DNA of 64,000 nt from Oscillospiraceae bacterium (lineage in GTDB: Bacteria; Bacillota; Clostridia; Oscillospirales; Acutalibacteraceae): NCBI GenBank assembly GCA_015065785.1, contig SVPR01000009.1, positions 28,531-92,530 of the forward strand, read 5' to 3'. The notes beneath the pieces were generated by a model. It saw only the letters and a list, made by a program, of their open reading frames with translations, ran no database searches and was not told the origin of the DNA. Position numbers and translations under genes: made by a program. Below, in pieces: positions 45,075 to 54,189 of this stretch. Numbering within the stretch: position 1 is the stretch's first letter; the number at the start of each line of letters is the position of its first letter.

Positions 45075-47381
45075 ATGGATAACAAAATGATATGTTCAAA
45101 ATGCAAAAAGCGTCCTGCAGTTATTTTTGTTTCAAAAATTGATGGCGAAAAAACAACTCAGGAGGGTTTTTGCATAAAATGTGCAATGGATTTAAACATT
45201 GGTCCTATTAAACAAATGATGGAAAATATGGGCATTACCGATGATGACATTGAAGCAGTAAGCGAACAATTCGGCGATATGTTTGGTGATATGGATAGCT
45301 TCCAGCCGGGCGGTGCTGGTACAATGCCATTCTTACAAAATCTTTTTAATTCTGATAGCGCTAAATCTAAAAAAGATAGCGGTAATGATGACGATATTGA
45401 TGATGTTATTGATGAGGATAACGATTCAAAGAAAAAGTCAAAAAAACATAAGAAAAAATCAAAGCGTAAGTTCTTGGATCTCTACTGTACCGATTTAACA
45501 GGTAAAGCCCGTGACGGCAAAATTGACAGAATTATCGGCAGAGAAACAGAAATTTACAGAGTTACTCAGATACTTTGCAGAAGAACAAAAAACAACCCGT
45601 GCTTAATAGGTGAGCCAGGTGTAGGTAAAACCGCTATTGCAGAAGGTCTTGCTTTAAAAATTGCAAATGGCGAGGTTCCTGCAAAGCTTATGGATAAAGA
45701 AATTCACCTTTTAGACCTCACTGCGCTTGTTGCTGGTACACAATTCCGTGGTCAGTTTGAAAGCAGAATTAAAGGTCTTGTTGATGAAGTTAAGCAAGAG
45801 GGGAATATCATTCTCTTTATTGATGAGGTTCACAATCTTGTTGGTACAGGTGATGCAGAGGGCTCAATGAATGCCGCAAACATCTTAAAGCCTGCACTTT
45901 CCCGTGGTGAAATTCAGGTTATCGGTGCTACAACCTTTAATGAGTACAGAAAGCATATTGAAAAAGATGCTGCACTTGAAAGACGCTTCCAGCCTGTTAA
46001 GGTTGAAGAGCCATCAATTGCAGATTGTTACAGTATGCTTTTAGGTATAAAGGAATATTACGAAAATTATCACAGAGTTACTATCAGCGATAATTTAGTT
46101 TATAAAGCAGTAACGCTTTCTGAAAGGTATATTAACGACAGATTTTTGCCGGATAAAGCAATCGACTTGCTCGATGAAGCTTGTACTTGTGCAAATCTTC
46201 GTAATGTTGCTATCAGCGACTATGAAAAGCTTCAAAAAGAGTTAGAAAGACTTGATGAAGAAATCGAAGATATAGTAAATATAACTGAGGGCGAAATAGA
46301 TTACGAAAAATTAGCTAATACAAAGGCAGAAAAAATGAAGCTTGAAGCAGGCGAAGCTGAGCTTAAAGAAAAGGCTTCTGACAATGCTGTTACTGAACAG
46401 GATTTAGCTAAGGTTATTAACCTCTGGACAGGTATTCCAACTACAAAAATCATCGAAAACGACCTTAAAAAACTTTCTTCACTTGAAGAAAAGCTTAAAG
46501 GCAGAATTATAGGTCAGGACGAAGCGGTTGAGGCACTTTGTGCAGCGATAAGACGAAGCAGAGTTCAGATTTCTGCAGTAAGACGCCCCGCATCCTTTAT
46601 TTTTGTTGGTCCTACAGGTGTAGGTAAAACTGAGCTTGTAAAACAGCTTGCTAATGAACTTTTTGAAACACCCGAAACTCTCATAAGACTTGATATGTCT
46701 GAGTTTATGGAAAAGCACAGTGTTTCAAGAATTATAGGCTCACCACCCGGCTATGTAGGTTATGATGAAGCGGGTCAGTTAACTGAAAAAGTAAGAAGAA
46801 AGCCTTATTCTGTAGTTCTTTTTGATGAAATTGAAAAGGCTCACCCTGATGTTTTAAATATTCTTCTTCAGATTCTTGATGAGGGTAAAACAAGTGACGC
46901 TCAAGGGCGAACAGTTGGCTTTGAAAATACTGTTATAATTATGACATCTAATGCAGGCAGTGAGCAGAAAGAGTCTGCTTTAGGCTTTAACAGAGATGCT
47001 AATGATTATTCTAAGGATAAATCAATGAAAGCCTTAAAGGATTTCTTAAGACCTGAATTCATAGGCAGAGTTGATGAAATTATATTCTTTAATAATCTCA
47101 ATAAAGAAAGTCTTGTAAAAATAGCAAAAATTCTTATTGATGAGCTTAAAGAACCACTTAAAGATAAGGGTATCAACTTCGTTGTCGGTAAAGGTGTTGC
47201 TGAAATAATTGCAGAAAAATCTGTTGACGGTGGCAGAGGTGCAAGAGATATCAGAAGAAATATCAGAAAAGATATTGAAGATAAAATTGCAGATATTCTC
47301 ATTGAAAGAGCAGAAAAAGAAACAAGTGAAATCAGTGTAACTGCAGTTAAAGACGAAGTTAAAGTTTCATATAAAAAATAA
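45075..47381 (+). CDS. ATP-dependent Clp protease ATP-binding subunit, ClpE/ClpC-like with N-terminal zinc finger
   Basis: A 768-residue Hsp100 unfoldase. The N-terminus holds a C4 zinc finger (C7-x2-C10 and C33-x2-C36) as in ClpE, followed by a charged linker with [14 protein letters not shown] at about 117-130 instead of the double Clp_N repeats of ClpC. AAA+ module 1 has [15 protein letters not shown] and [10 protein letters not shown]; a short coiled-coil middle domain spans about 395-440; module 2 has [30 protein letters not shown] and [10 protein letters not shown]. The C-terminal domain ([12 protein letters not shown]) suits partnering with ClpP. CtsR/McsA are absent nearby. The name ClpE is by domain layout. 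Confidence 0.88.
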   Translation: MDNKMICSKCKKRPAVIFVSKIDGEKTTQEGFCIKCAMDLNIGPIKQMMENMGITDDDIEAVSEQFGDMFGDMDSFQPGGAGTMPFLQNLFNSDSAKSKKDSGNDDDIDDVIDEDNDSKKKSKKHKKKSKRKFLDLYCTDLTGKARDGKIDRIIGRETEIYRVTQILCRRTKNNPCLIGEPGVGKTAIAEGLALKIANGEVPAKLMDKEIHLLDLTALVAGTQFRGQFESRIKGLVDEVKQEGNIILFIDEVHNLVGTGDAEGSMNAANILKPALSRGEIQVIGATTFNEYRKHIEKDAALERRFQPVKVEEPSIADCYSMLLGIKEYYENYHRVTISDNLVYKAVTLSERYINDRFLPDKAIDLLDEACTCANLRNVAISDYEKLQKELERLDEEIEDIVNITEGEIDYEKLANTKAEKMKLEAGEAELKEKASDNAVTEQDLAKVINLWTGIPTTKIIENDLKKLSSLEEKLKGRIIGQDEAVEALCAAIRRSRVQISAVRRPASFIFVGPTGVGKTELVKQLANELFETPETLIRLDMSEFMEKHSVSRIIGSPPGYVGYDEAGQLTEKVRRKPYSVVLFDEIEKAHPDVLNILLQILDEGKTSDAQGRTVGFENTVIIMTSNAGSEQKESALGFNRDANDYSKDKSMKALKDFLRPEFIGRVDEIIFFNNLNKESLVKIAKILIDELKEPLKDKGINFVVGKGVAEIIAEKSVDGGRGARDIRRNIRKDIEDKIADILIERAEKETSEISVTAVKDEVKVSYKK

Positions 47382-47397
47382 AATTCAGGAGTCCGAT

Positions 47398-49503
47398 ATG
47401 GAAAGAAAAGGTATTTATAAATCAAACAAATTCCCACAAAGAATGTGCGAGGCTTTCAATAGCGAGAAAGGTCTTTTGGCAGATAAAGCATTATGCTTAG
47501 GTGCAGCAGGTGACGGTACAATTTTTATCGGTACTGAAAATGGTATGAACTACAGAAAGCAAAACGGCGAGTTCGGTGCATTTTCTTGCGGTGCAGTAAG
47601 CGTTATTGCACAGGGTAAAGATGGTGTAGTTTATTTTGCATCAGGTAAAACTGTTTATATTGCAGAAAATGGCAAAATCCGCGAATTACAAACATTAGAA
47701 GAAGAGGTAAAAGGCATTACTTATGCTACTGAAACCTTTCTTATTACAGCAGATAACATTTATAGACTTGAAGATGGCAAATTCAACCTCTTTTACGACA
47801 ACGAATTAAAGGCAGAGGGCATTTCTTCAGCACCAGGCAGATTGATGGCAAACTGCGACACTGCTCTCACAGTTTTCGTAGGTAAAAGAAAGCATTGGAT
47901 GTGCATTTTCCCTGAGCATTCCTCAATGCCTTACTTCCATATCAACTCAATTACATTTGATAAAAAGACAGGCTTCTTGTGGCTTGCAACTGATAAGGGT
48001 GCTTATATCTACGACAATAATAACGCTTGGTTCGGCCCTGATGAATTATCAGCTCTTCCGCAAGAAGAAATTTATAAAATTGCATTCAGTGATGACGGCA
48101 GAATCGCATTTGCTTCAAATGCAGGCTTGATTCTCGTTAAAAACGGTGTCAGAAAATATCTTCCTGCAACCCGTTGGGTTTTAGACGAAAAGGTTAACGA
48201 TGTTATCTTCTCTGGTAATGATATCTGGACTGCTTCTGATTCAGGTGTTACAAGAATCTATGAAGAAGAAATGACACTCTCAGAAAAGGCACAAAAGGTG
48301 TTTGAATATACCGAAAAGTATTATGTTCGTGAGCCTGGCTTTGTTACAGGTGTCGGTAATATTTCAAATTGTGATATTACTACAGGCAGACCAAATATTA
48401 CAGACAATGACGGTCTTTGGAGTCACTACTATTTAGGTGGACTTTGCTATTGCTATGCGGTAACAAAGGATGAAAAAGTTTTAGAAGCAGCAAGAAGAAC
48501 AATGAATGCTTGTGCTCGTCTTACTAAAATTACAGGTAAAAAAGGCTTTACTGCCCGTGCTTTAAGATTTGAGGGTGACGAGGGCTACGGCAAAAATCTT
48601 GATATGCAGATTGATGGTGGCGAATGGCACAAAGCACCTGATGGTAGCTGTGAATGGTTAGGTGAAACATCAAGTGACGAAATGACAGGTCACTTCTTCG
48701 GTTTCTCTCTTTACTATGATTTCTGTGCTAATGATGAAGAAAAAGCATACATAAAAGAAATTATCTGTGATATTGTTGACCACATTATTGAGCATAAATA
48801 TCGTCTTCACGATATTGACGACAAGCCAACAACATGGGCTTGCTGGGACCCTGATGAGCTTAATGGTAAGAGTATGTGGCTCTGGGAAAAATGCATTAAC
48901 TCACTTGAAATTTTAACATTCTTAAATGTTGCTTACCATATGTCAGGTGACGAAAAATACAGAAAAGAATTTTTAAGACTTGCAATTGATGAGCATTATC
49001 TCTTAAATGCAGCACAACCTAAAAAGGATGATGCGAGAGTTTGCCATATTGACGACAATTTAGGCTTCCTTTGTAACACAACATTCTTAAGACTTGAAAA
49101 AGACCCAAGTATCAGAGCATATATCTTAATGGGACTTCGTCAGCATTGGGAATATGAAAGAACTGAAAGAAATCCATTCTTTAATTTAGCTTACAATGCA
49201 TTTACAGATGATGTTTGCGATATTGAATATGCAGTTAAGCATTTAAGAGAAATTCCACTTGATTTTATTCAGATGCCAATGAAGAATTCTAATCGTAAAG
49301 GATTAGAATTCGATATGGGTCAAGAAAAATGGGGTGGAAGTGAGCAGCTTAAGGTTGCCCTTGATATCGACGAAAGAGTTGTTGCAAATTATGACAGTAA
49401 TGTATATAAAGTTAACAATGGTAGAGGCACCTCAGCAGCTAATACAGGCAATTTCTTGATTCCTTACTGGTTCGGTCGTTACTACGGCTTAATAGAAGAA
49501 TAA
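47398..49503 (+). CDS. Uncharacterised protein with N-terminal beta-propeller and C-terminal helical (toroid-like) domain
   Basis: I do not recognise a named family. Residues 1 to about 300 show repeated short beta motifs such as GDGTIFIGTENGMNY, WLATDKGAYIYDNN and IWTASDSGVTRIYEE, like the blades of two-component-regulator propellers. Residues about 320-701 are mostly helical and rich in Trp, Asp and His (TTWACWDPDELNG, GLWSHYYLGGLCY, WGGSEQLK), like alpha/alpha toroid carbohydrate lyases or hydrolases. No signal peptide or membrane helix is present, so a cytoplasmic role is expected. It is 16 bases after the ClpE-like gene with AGGAG upstream, and is the last gene of the block. Confidence 0.6.
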   Translation: MERKGIYKSNKFPQRMCEAFNSEKGLLADKALCLGAAGDGTIFIGTENGMNYRKQNGEFGAFSCGAVSVIAQGKDGVVYFASGKTVYIAENGKIRELQTLEEEVKGITYATETFLITADNIYRLEDGKFNLFYDNELKAEGISSAPGRLMANCDTALTVFVGKRKHWMCIFPEHSSMPYFHINSITFDKKTGFLWLATDKGAYIYDNNNAWFGPDELSALPQEEIYKIAFSDDGRIAFASNAGLILVKNGVRKYLPATRWVLDEKVNDVIFSGNDIWTASDSGVTRIYEEEMTLSEKAQKVFEYTEKYYVREPGFVTGVGNISNCDITTGRPNITDNDGLWSHYYLGGLCYCYAVTKDEKVLEAARRTMNACARLTKITGKKGFTARALRFEGDEGYGKNLDMQIDGGEWHKAPDGSCEWLGETSSDEMTGHFFGFSLYYDFCANDEEKAYIKEIICDIVDHIIEHKYRLHDIDDKPTTWACWDPDELNGKSMWLWEKCINSLEILTFLNVAYHMSGDEKYRKEFLRLAIDEHYLLNAAQPKKDDARVCHIDDNLGFLCNTTFLRLEKDPSIRAYILMGLRQHWEYERTERNPFFNLAYNAFTDDVCDIEYAVKHLREIPLDFIQMPMKNSNRKGLEFDMGQEKWGGSEQLKVALDIDERVVANYDSNVYKVNNGRGTSAANTGNFLIPYWFGRYYGLIEE

Positions 49504-49507
49504 AAAA

Positions 49508-49548
49508 ATAAGGTTCGGTGTTCATTATTTGAACATCGAACCTTTTTT
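49508..49548. terminator. Bidirectional terminator between the propeller protein gene and the 2Fe-2S reductase gene
   Basis: AGGTTCGGTGTTC pairs with GAACATCGAACCT (one G-T pair) around ATTATTT, flanked by A- and T-tracts on both sides. It separates convergent genes. Confidence 0.9.
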
Positions 49549-49549
49549 A

Positions 49550-50752
49550 TTATTTTGCAACAGGCACATCTATTTCGAGGTCTGTAAGTGGGAATGAACA
49601 GCATGGGTGAATACAACCGAATTTAAAGTCTGCAAGTCGTCTGTATTCAAGATTTTTTGGTACATAAACCTTACCGGAAAGCAAGTGAGAGTGACAAAAA
49701 CCACATTCACCACTTCTGCAACGAGCAGGAACAGAAATCTTGTTTTTTTCGAGTGTCTGCATTACAGAATCATTAGTTGAGCCTTCAACAACATAAGTTT
49801 CGTCTTGAATTGTAACCTTGATTTTAACAGTTTCAGGAACACCCTGCGGGTAATCTGCTTGTGTAGCAGGATTGTGAAATTCACCAAACATTTCGTGGCG
49901 GATAAACTTTTTAGGAAGCTCTAATTTTTCTAATTCTTTGTCAACAAATTCATACATTTGCTGTGGACCGCAGAGGAATACCGAATAAGCTTCATCTGTC
50001 GGGGCGTATTTTTTAATTAACTCTGCTGTAATAAAGCCTTTTTCGGTGTTATCATAAGAATTGCTGTCATCACTTAAAATGTGGACAACTTTAATTTTAT
50101 CGCATTTCTTTTCTAATTCTGTGAGCTCTTCACGGAACAAAATGCTTTCATAATTTCTGCTGCCGTAAAGGAGTGTCATATTAAAATCTTCATCACCATC
50201 ACAAATAGCATTTGCCATTGAAATAAATGGTGTAATACCACTACCACCTGCAAGGCAGATTACATTCTTTGCATCTCTTAATGGCTGATATTCAAAATTA
50301 CCTGATGGTGCAGAAACCTTGACACTTGTGCCAACCTGCCAGGTGTCAAAAATATACTTTGACATAAGACCGCCATCAACAAGCTTAATTGTAAGAACAT
50401 ATTTGCCGTTTAAAGCGTCTTTAGGTGAGGAGGAAATTGAATATGCTCTTGTAATTGGCATATCGTCAATAGTTTCAAATACTGTTAAATATTTACCTGC
50501 ACCAAAATATGCAAGTGAGTCAGTGCCTTTTTCTGTGTCAGGAACAAGGGTGAAGCTTTTTGTGTCGTCGCTTCTGTCTAAAACAGCTTCAACCTTTAAA
50601 TATTGACATTTAGGGTGAAGTGCTTTTGCAAGTGCAGTTGCATTGTCAGAGAATGTTGGTAACTCTGCTTTTGCAGATTGAAATCTCTCTTGACGGGCAG
50701 GGAGCATTTTTATAAATTTTGAGGCTTTAAGCTTTTTAAAATTATTTGACAT
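49550..50752 (-). CDS. Flavin reductase with C-terminal 2Fe-2S ferredoxin domain (FNR family)
   Basis: A 400-residue redox protein. An FAD-binding barrel carries RAYSISSSP (about residue 99), an NAD(P)-binding domain has CLAGGSGITPFISMA and VFLCGPQQMYEFV, and a C-terminal plant-type ferredoxin domain has CRSGECGFCHS plus a later Cys (near FGCIHPCC). Such proteins pass electrons from NAD(P)H through FAD to the 2Fe-2S cluster and on to a partner. The first 55 residues form an extra N-terminal segment. The gene starts one base after the CrtI-like gene ends, so that enzyme is the probable electron acceptor; this pairing is inference. Confidence 0.87.
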   Translation of the reverse strand: MSNNFKKLKASKFIKMLPARQERFQSAKAELPTFSDNATALAKALHPKCQYLKVEAVLDRSDDTKSFTLVPDTEKGTDSLAYFGAGKYLTVFETIDDMPITRAYSISSSPKDALNGKYVLTIKLVDGGLMSKYIFDTWQVGTSVKVSAPSGNFEYQPLRDAKNVICLAGGSGITPFISMANAICDGDEDFNMTLLYGSRNYESILFREELTELEKKCDKIKVVHILSDDSNSYDNTEKGFITAELIKKYAPTDEAYSVFLCGPQQMYEFVDKELEKLELPKKFIRHEMFGEFHNPATQADYPQGVPETVKIKVTIQDETYVVEGSTNDSVMQTLEKNKISVPARCRSGECGFCHSHLLSGKVYVPKNLEYRRLADFKFGCIHPCCSFPLTDLEIDVPVAK

Positions 50753-50753
50753 C

Positions 50754-52307
50754 TTATTTGCCCTCCTTCATCTTTTTAATAACAATGCCTGCGGCTTTTT
50801 CACCGGTATAGTAAGCACAGCCGTAGCCGTCGCCTCGTTCTTGTGTTGCACCACAGAAATAGAAGTTCTCAAATGGCTGGTCCTTGTCGTACTGAATTGT
50901 GCGTGGAAGCATACTATCCCACTTTTCAAGCATATAACCATAAGGTGTACCGAGTGGTGTGTTAAGATAACGGGCAAATGTTGGTGGAAGTGCAATTTCA
51001 ATTTCTTCAATATATGGCTTGATTGAAATGTTAAGTGCTTTTTCGCAGGTTTCAATCATATCTTCTGCAACCTTTGTCTTAAACTTTTTGTAATCCTGTG
51101 GTTTAATGTCTTTCATAACATCGCCGAATGTCATTGTTGTAAGGAACAGTTGGCTTGTGCCTTCAGGAGTACAATCAGGAATAATTTCGTTAAGGCAGTT
51201 AATGATACAATAACCACTGAAATAGTTCTGCGCAGCTTCATACTGCTTGTCAGAATCAGAATCGGGTGCAATAAATACAGAATAGTCTTTAATACCGAGC
51301 TCTTCCTTTGTTTTGTTCATACCAAGATAAACTGTAGTAAGTGTACAAGCTGTTTTTCTTGCATTAAGCATCTTAAGCTGAATTTCAGGTACATCCTTTT
51401 TATCCATAAGCTCAGTGAAAACCTTGTAAGGGTAGCAGTTACAAATAAATTGTTTAGCATAAACCTCTTTTTCACCGTTAATAACAACACCGACAGGTTT
51501 GCCGTCTTCTATTATGATTTTTGTTACATCGGAGTTGTACCAGATTTCACCACCAAAGTCGCGTATTTTCTGGTCTATTGCAAGACTCATTTCGTGGCTT
51601 CTTAAGTGAGGGATACCTGTACCGCTACGAACATAGCTGTGAAGCACACACAAATAGTAAAGAAAATCAAACTGTGAAGCAGGGGAGCCCATATAGCACC
51701 AGTAGGTGTTGAAAATATCCTGTGCTTTTTTAGGCATACCGAGTGCATCAAGTGCTTCTTTCACTGTATGAGAAATCATTCTCATAAGGTCAGGCACATC
51801 TTTTAAAGAACCGGGGATTTTAGAAGGGTCGTCAAGACATTCAAAGGCTTTGAACATACTTATAGATAAATCAAAAGCCTTGCGACAGCTTTCATAAGAG
51901 CCGGGAACTATTTCGTCAAGCTTTCTTGAAAATTCCTCAAAGCCTACAGGCATACGAGCATCAACAGTAACCTCTACACCATCTTCATTTATAAATGTGT
52001 CTTGGTCGCCATCCTTTGCAGGTACTACAAGACGGAATGTCGAGTTGTGCTTACACCAATCAACATCAGCATCAATGCGCTTGAAAACCTCTTCAATAGT
52101 ACCAACCTCTTTTTCGTCGCCGATACCTGCCAATTCGTGAAGCGATGGCTCAAACTCAAAGCGACCTCTTACAAATGAAGAAGCAGAGCCACCGGGGATA
52201 TTGTGTCTTTCTAAAAGGAGAGTAGAAAGACCGGCTTTTGCACAGTTGGCAGCAGCGGCAAGACCGCCGTTACCGGCACCAATTACTATTACATCATAGT
52301 TTTTCAT
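50754..52307 (-). CDS. CrtI/phytoene desaturase-like FAD-dependent oxidoreductase
   Basis: A 517-residue flavoprotein of the COG1233 family (phytoene desaturases, retinol saturases). It starts with the Rossmann motif DVIVIGAGNGGLAAAANCAKAG (residues 4-25) followed by LLLERHNIPGGSASSF, and ends with FYFCGATQERGDGYGCAYYTG, the C-terminal FAD-contact motif. No other carotenoid gene is present. Family members in anaerobes may saturate or desaturate polyenes or enones; the substrate here is unknown. It has its own promoter and is tightly linked with the 2Fe-2S reductase gene, suggesting a two-protein system driven by NAD(P)H. Confidence 0.85.
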   Translation of the reverse strand: MKNYDVIVIGAGNGGLAAAANCAKAGLSTLLLERHNIPGGSASSFVRGRFEFEPSLHELAGIGDEKEVGTIEEVFKRIDADVDWCKHNSTFRLVVPAKDGDQDTFINEDGVEVTVDARMPVGFEEFSRKLDEIVPGSYESCRKAFDLSISMFKAFECLDDPSKIPGSLKDVPDLMRMISHTVKEALDALGMPKKAQDIFNTYWCYMGSPASQFDFLYYLCVLHSYVRSGTGIPHLRSHEMSLAIDQKIRDFGGEIWYNSDVTKIIIEDGKPVGVVINGEKEVYAKQFICNCYPYKVFTELMDKKDVPEIQLKMLNARKTACTLTTVYLGMNKTKEELGIKDYSVFIAPDSDSDKQYEAAQNYFSGYCIINCLNEIIPDCTPEGTSQLFLTTMTFGDVMKDIKPQDYKKFKTKVAEDMIETCEKALNISIKPYIEEIEIALPPTFARYLNTPLGTPYGYMLEKWDSMLPRTIQYDKDQPFENFYFCGATQERGDGYGCAYYTGEKAAGIVIKKMKEGK

Positions 52308-52386
52308 TGTTGTTCCTCCGTTTTAATAAGAATTCAATATTTATCAGTTGTATTTTTGCAGAATTTACCTGAGCAAATATATATTT

Positions 52387-52415
52387 ATTGTATAATTTTG
52401 TTAAATAGATGTCAA
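52387..52415 (-). promoter_or_regulatory. Promoter of the CrtI-like/2Fe-2S reductase pair
   Basis: On the minus strand TTGACA and TACAAT are separated by 17 bases. The leader to the ATG is about 75 bases. Confidence 0.75.
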
Positions 52416-52430
52416 TTGTGATTATGACAG

Positions 52431-52470
52431 AAAAAACCCCACCATCTTTGACAGATTGTTGAAGATGGGG
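52431..52470 (-). terminator. Terminator of the GNAT gene
   Basis: On the minus strand CCCCATCTT and AAGATGGTGGGG form the stem (one bulged base), followed by TTTTTT. Confidence 0.8.
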
Positions 52471-52479
52471 GAAGATGTA

Positions 52480-52914
52480 TTAAATCCATTGTATAAAAGC
52501 GGTTTTATCAGTACTGTTAAACCCTGCATTGCTGTAAAAATTATGTGTTGCTTCATCTTTTGAACCGGTAAGAAGCATCATTTTATAGCAATTTTCCTTT
52601 TCTGCGATTTCTTTAGCGAAATTTAAGCATTCGGTAGCGTAACCTTTTCCACGATAGGAAGAATGTGTTACAACATTTTCAATAAACGCATAAGGTCTTA
52701 TGTTTCTTGTTAAATTAGGAATGATTATACAAACACAAGAAGAAACGATTTTACCATCTTTTTCATTTATAATGATATGATGATTTTTATCTTTGATTAT
52801 TGTATTCCAAGTATCTTTTAAATGCTCTGTTGTTTCTGGTATAGCTTCTTCGTGTAAATGTAAATATAACTCTAATAATTCGAGCAATTCATTTTCTTTT
52901 ATTTCTCGGACCAT
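52480..52914 (-). CDS. GNAT family N-acetyltransferase
   Basis: A 144-residue acetyltransferase. The acetyl-CoA site R/Q-x-x-G-x-G/A is seen as YRGKGYATECLNFA (about residues 89-102), preceded by the strand IENVVTHSSY, and NFYSNAGFNSTDK near the C-terminus is the usual motif B tail. The acceptor is unknown; it could be a small molecule or a protein N-terminus. It is monocistronic, ending at a clear terminator, and lies between the redox pair and the tRNA cluster. Confidence 0.88.
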   Translation of the reverse strand: MVREIKENELLELLELYLHLHEEAIPETTEHLKDTWNTIIKDKNHHIIINEKDGKIVSSCVCIIIPNLTRNIRPYAFIENVVTHSSYRGKGYATECLNFAKEIAEKENCYKMMLLTGSKDEATHNFYSNAGFNSTDKTAFIQWI

Positions 52915-52963
52915 TTTAACACCTTCTTCGGTTAATATTATAGCAGAGTTTTTTAAAAAAGCA

Positions 52964-53116
52964 ATTATTCATTATTCATCAGCGAGTTTACGAGCGGCTT
53001 CATCATTCATTATTCATTGAAAATCCGTTCTTTTAATGAATAGTGAATGATGAATAATGAAAAATGAATAATACAAAACAAAAATCCGTCCTCTTGCGAG
53101 AACGGATTTTCGTTTT
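52964..53116. repeat. Left inverted repeat flanking the tRNA block
   Basis: This copy contains tandem ATTATTC/ATGAATA units, GAAAATCCGTTCTTTTAATGAA, and at its inner end the hairpin AAAATCCGTCCTC-TTGC-GAGAACGGATTTT (53081-53110), which also serves as the terminator of the tRNA-Val transcript. Its reverse complement appears at 53674-53806 with small differences, notably a few extra ATTCAC units and a different middle (GCGAGTTTACGAGC). Confidence 0.88.
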
Positions 53117-53191
53117 GGTGGGAACAATAGGGCTCGAACCTATGACCCTCTGCTTGTAAGGCAGATGCTCTCCCAGCTGAGCTATGCTCCC
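53116..53191 (-). tRNA. tRNA-Val(TAC)
   Basis: Read on the minus strand, GGGAGCA pairs with TGTTCCC in the acceptor stem. The anticodon arm is TCTGC-CTTACAA-GCAGA with anticodon TAC. The T loop has GGTTCGAGCC and CCA is encoded. It is divergent from the other four tRNA genes. Confidence 0.97.
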
Positions 53192-53204
53192 GAACACGAG
53201 TGAT

Positions 53205-53232
53205 ATTATAACATAATTATTAAAAAAATCAA
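53205..53232 (-). promoter_or_regulatory. Promoter for tRNA-Val
   Basis: On the minus strand TTGATT and TATAAT are separated by 16 bases, just before the tRNA. Confidence 0.7.
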
Positions 53233-53300
53233 GAGTAAATTTAATAAAACACAATCGTTTTTGAAATTTTAAAATAATACCAAATTTTTATAAAATACAC

Positions 53301-53329
53301 TTGACACAAGGTATTAGTTGTGTTAAAAT
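53301..53329 (+). promoter_or_regulatory. Promoter for the tRNA-Gly-Arg-His-Gln operon
   Basis: TTGACA and TAAAAT are separated by 17 bases, with the tRNA-Gly start 18 bases downstream of the -10. Confidence 0.85.
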
Positions 53330-53347
53330 ATCTCACGTTGAACAGAC

Positions 53348-53421
53348 GCGGGTGTAGTTCAATGGTAGAATCCCAGCCTTCCAAGCTGGTCGTGTGGGTT
53401 CGATTCCCATCACCCGCTCCA
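53348..53421 (+). tRNA. tRNA-Gly(TCC)
   Basis: The acceptor stem GCGGGTG/CACCCGC is perfect. The anticodon arm CCAGC-CTTCCAA-GCTGG gives anticodon TCC. The T loop has GGTTCGATTCC and CCA is encoded. Confidence 0.97.
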
Positions 53422-53431
53422 TAGTAAACAC

Positions 53432-53508
<77 letters not shown>

Positions 53509-53513
53509 ATTGT

Positions 53514-53591
53514 GGTGGATGTAGCTCAGTCGGTTAGAGCGCCAGATTGTGGCCCTGGAGGTCGTCGGTTCGATTCCGATCTTCCACCCCA
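53514..53591 (+). tRNA. tRNA-His(GTG)
   Basis: The acceptor stem is GTGGATG/CTTCCAC with the extra G-1 (53514) opposite C73, which identifies tRNA-His. The anticodon loop TTGTGGC gives GTG. The last pair of the anticodon stem is A-C. The encoded CCA ends at 53591. Confidence 0.95.
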
Positions 53592-53599
53592 TTTTTTTT

Positions 53600-53674
53600 A
53601 GGGATGTAGCCAAGCGGTAAGGCAACGGACTTTGACTCCGTCATTCGTAGGTTCAAATCCTGCCATCCCTGCCA
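53600..53674 (+). tRNA. tRNA-Gln(TTG)
   Basis: The acceptor stem AGGGATG/CATCCCT is perfect. The anticodon arm ACGGA-CTTTGAC-TCCGT gives anticodon TTG. The T loop has GGTTCAAATCC. The encoded CCA ends at 53674, directly at the terminator hairpin. Confidence 0.96.
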
Positions 53675-53806
53675 AAACGAAAATCCGTCCTCTTATGAGA
53701 ACGGATTTTCGTTTTGTATTATTCATTTTTCATTATTCATTAAAAGAACGGATTTTCAATGAATAATGAATGATGATATCGCTTCGCTGATGAATAATGA
53801 ATAATC
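53674..53806. repeat. Right inverted repeat flanking the tRNA block (includes terminator hairpin)
   Basis: It starts with the hairpin AAAACGAAAATCCGT...ACGGATTTTCGTTTT (53674-53715), the terminator of the tRNA operon, then ATTATTCATTTTTCATT units, AAAAGAACGGATTTTCAATG and TGAATAATGAATAAT. This is the reverse complement of the left repeat at 52964-53116 with a few changes. No gene lies between it and the small membrane protein gene. Confidence 0.9.
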
Positions 53807-53871
53807 AAATTTGACAACCAACCATCAATTGTGTAGAATAACCTTAGAACTATAATGTGTGGGAGATATAT

Positions 53872-54159
53872 ATGGCTGAAGCGATATTAGAGTTTTTTCT
53901 TGAAATCTTCGTTGATATTTTTGGCGAAATGTTCTCAGGTTTAATTCATAATAATAAAAGAAATCCGGCACTCATAAAGGCTGCAAAAATAGTCGCGATT
54001 GTTGTTACAATAATTTTGGTTATGTTGTTTTTCATTGGTATCGGGTTTATATGTGAAATTGAGGGGAATACGGGTTTAGGCGTCGTTTTTGTATCGTTAC
54101 TTCCTATTGAATTGATTACGATTTTGGTGTTGTTCATCAAAAGTAAAAAGAAAAAATAA
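53872..54159 (+). CDS. Small hypothetical membrane protein
   Basis: A 95-residue protein with an acidic, helical N-terminus (MAEAILEFFLEIFVDIFGEMF), two membrane helices at about residues 37-60 (IVAIVVTIILVMLFFIGIGFI) and 67-88, and a Lys-rich tail (KSKKKK). I do not recognise a family. GGGAG lies 8 bases before the ATG at 53872; the upstream GTG in the ORF track is less likely. A bidirectional terminator follows. Confidence 0.65.
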   Translation: MAEAILEFFLEIFVDIFGEMFSGLIHNNKRNPALIKAAKIVAIVVTIILVMLFFIGIGFICEIEGNTGLGVVFVSLLPIELITILVLFIKSKKKK

Positions 54160-54186
54160 AGCAGTTGCAACAATGCAACTGCTTTT
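54158..54186. terminator. Bidirectional terminator between the small membrane protein gene and the CDF transporter gene
   Basis: AAAGCAGTTGCA and TGCAACTGCTTT form a perfect 12-bp stem with a 4-base loop, T-rich on both strands. Confidence 0.9.
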
Positions 54187-54189
54187 ACT

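Noticed and set aside
52964-53080. ATGAATAATTATTC-like sequences as ARG boxes for ArgR
   Set aside because: They are long tandem runs inside inverted repeats at a tRNA locus and not at arginine gene promoters; the match is due to AT-rich ATTCAT units.
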